Origin: Straminergon stramineum
Taxonomy: Eukaryota > Streptophyta > Bryopsida > Hypnales > Calliergonaceae
Direction: 5' to 3'
DNA: 64,000 nt
NCBI GenBank assembly: GCA_963920665.1
Contig: OY987264.1
Location: 22,672,906-22,736,905, forward strand
This document shows positions 62,171 through 64,000 of this stretch, piece by piece. How positions within the stretch are numbered: position 1 is the first letter of the stretch; every line of letters begins with the position of its first letter. The position numbers and the translations under genes are program-made. The notes under the pieces were generated by a model, which was not told the DNA's origin, did not search any database, and was given only the letters and a program-made list of their open reading frames with translations.

Positions 62171-64000
62171 CGCCACACCAGTTGGCGCCCTCCTAGCTAG
62201 CTGAACTAATTTCTTCAATCATACGCAACAGAGCGTCGAATTGAACAGAGTTTTTGTCTGATTCTTCAAACCGATTCAATCAAGGTTTGGAAAACTGAAT
62301 AGCGAAGCGAAGGGAGAAAAGAATTCTGTGATGAGAATATGAAATCTAATTTGATTATGGAGTAATCAGGGGAAGCATTTCTGTACAAGGGCCGATCGCG
62401 ATGGCGATGGCGATGGCGATGGCGAGGAGCGCATGAAGAAATTCGGTATTGCGCAAGGGAGGTTGGCCATGGCACCACGGGGGTGACGACGGTGACGTGG
62501 AAGTGTAGGGTGCTTAGGTGGCAAGTGGTGTACTGACGAGTAGGATTGCGAGTAACTTATTTTACACTTCAATTAAGCCTAGAACTTTTTTTTTCAACTA
62601 GAACCTTCAGTTGTCAGTCTGGCATATAAAAACTCCGCCGTTCAATAGGTGTTCACAATGTGACATTGTCCAATCATATGTGTACAACTCATGACATATT
62701 TAAAATTATATTAGAATGTGATTTGGATGTTAGTCCACCTCATTGACGGTTTGTGACTTGGATGGAAGCACCCATAACCATCAATATAAGCAATTCAACA
62801 TAGTTGGAGGCACCTTTTGTTAGAAAAAATATTTTTATAGTATTAGCAATTGAAAATCATGAGTTTTCAAAAAAAATATTAAAATTTTCAAATATGACCA
62901 CTACAAGAGAAAGGGGTGTTTTAAGTGAGTTTTAAAGTATAATCCTAGACATAAGATTTTAAGTAATGACTTTTAAGGAGATTTTCAGTAAAAGAATTAC
63001 TAAAAATACATATATTTTTAATAAATTTTTAATAAAAATCTCCTTGTAGGTCATTACTTAAAATCCTATATCTAGGACTATACTTTAAAACTCACTTAAA
63101 ACACCCCTTTTTCTTGTAGTGGATATGTATTTTTTATGAATCTTCAAAGTGACAATTCCCTAGACTACCTAAACCATCACGTAGGTGGACCTGAAATCAA
63201 AATTTGATATAATGAAAAGTCACAAATCAACAATAAGTAAAGGGACAATTTAATGTAACTGTAGATGGACACTTTAATGGAAGCTTAGAGACATTTCAAG
63301 GGAACTCTAGTATGCATGAATGCAAACATGGATGCTTTTGGATGTTTCTACCTTTTGTTTCACCAAAACTAAGAAAATACAATTATTGGAGTGTCTACAT
63401 CCAATAGGTGGACAATGGACATAAAATAACCACACCTACAATCAACCGATTAAGCAATTAAACATGGTTCCCACTAGTATAGTGAAAAAATTATTGTGGA
63501 CTCTTATTGGTAGTTAAAAGGGGATTTTAGTTTCTCTAAGAATGCATTTTTTAGACATTGTATGAATGAACTATGAATTTTCAAAGTGTTGAAAATAAGT
63601 GTTTCTAAAACCACCCCTAAACTCTCATGAATAGTCAATCTACATTTAGGCAAGAATTTGTAAAGATTGTCTCTAGAAATGTTTTTTGATTTTAGGCACA
63701 ATTATCTTATTTCTTCAAAAATTTATTGTAAATAAGTAGAAAAATGGCTATCAATGACTACATTTACGAGTGAGCTTTTCATCAGTTAGAACACAAATGA
63801 TTGGTGTTCTAAATGCTTTTTCCAGAATAACTGCATTGGGAAGGTTTAAGTCATTGTAGAAATAGTCATATGATTTGGACATTTCAATCATTTAGGACAA
63901 TTGATTTCCCTAAGTTGTTTTTTTAACCCCAAGCTAACATGGAACATTATCAATGGACTTTGTTTAGGTGGATGTTGATGTGTCACCTTCTATTGACTAG
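62171..64000. other. Thiolase promoter and AT-rich intergenic DNA
   Basis: The first about 350 bases are the 5' UTR and promoter of the minus-strand thiolase gene and include a GGCGAT microsatellite near 62,401-62,426. From about 62,570 the DNA is AT-rich with no gene. A hairpin-like CACTA MITE lies at 62899-63121. Nothing else is recognisable up to the window end. Confidence 0.5.
62899..63121. mobile_element. CACTA-type MITE, near-perfect hairpin (223 bp)
   Basis: The left end starts CACTACAAGAGAAAGGGGTG and the right end ends with the reverse complement of CACTACAAGAAAAAGGGGTG. The arms remain complementary for about 90 bp each with a few mismatches, and only a short AT-rich loop remains. 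CACTACAAGAAA is the classic terminus of plant CACTA/EnSpm elements. The flanking triplets are GAC and GAT, nearly a 3-bp duplication. There is no coding capacity. Its long hairpin transcript could be a small-RNA source; this is inference. Confidence 0.85.

Overview
The window looks like nuclear DNA of a land plant. The genes have short GT-AG introns and plant-type products: a SERRATE-like N-terminus, an ARID-HMG protein, a GH17 glucanase with an X8 domain and a GPI-type tail, an ApgM-type phosphoglycerate mutase, and a GNAT with a plastid-style leader. Gene islands are GC-richer and sit in long AT-rich, repeat-laden intergenic DNA. I cannot place the species; a seedless plant such as a bryophyte or lycophyte is only a guess.

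Layout: 1-1382 holds the first exon (minus strand) of a SERRATE/ARS2-like gene that runs off the left edge, with a tandem duplication upstream of it. Positions 2704-9364 are a decayed PIF/Harbinger transposon with TTA target duplications, a DDE transposase pseudogene and a SANT-like partner gene. A 1,164-bp solo LTR with a CAATA duplication interrupts the partner gene. TIM23 (minus) lies at 11546-12139. AT-rich repeat DNA follows to about 18190. Positions 18192-26103 form an apparently intact 7.9-kb DNA transposon with 27-bp perfect terminal inverted repeats and an 8-bp duplication. It encodes a protein of about 1,444 residues that joins two ZF-HD-like zinc fingers, a C2H2/BED-like finger, a P-element-like catalytic region and an AT-hook. 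I regard this as the most novel object in the window.

Further right come five complete spliced host genes, which I reconstructed exon by exon with consistent phases: GH17-X8-GPI beta-1,3-glucanase (29746-31734, +), plastid-type GNAT acetyltransferase (37465-40143, +), ARID-HMG DNA-binding protein (46781-52188, -), ApgM-type phosphoglycerate mutase (53871-57394, +) and acetyl-CoA C-acetyltransferase (58790-62170, -, with one GC-AG intron). The last two are convergent. The intergenic stretches hold several foldback/CACTA-like MITEs, a ~220-bp tandem repeat and microsatellites.

The host genes are ordinary nuclear genes of unrelated pathways (mitochondrial import, cell-wall glucan turnover, protein or metabolite acetylation, chromatin, glycolysis, acetoacetyl-CoA metabolism). 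Nothing in the sequence suggests that they act as a cluster.
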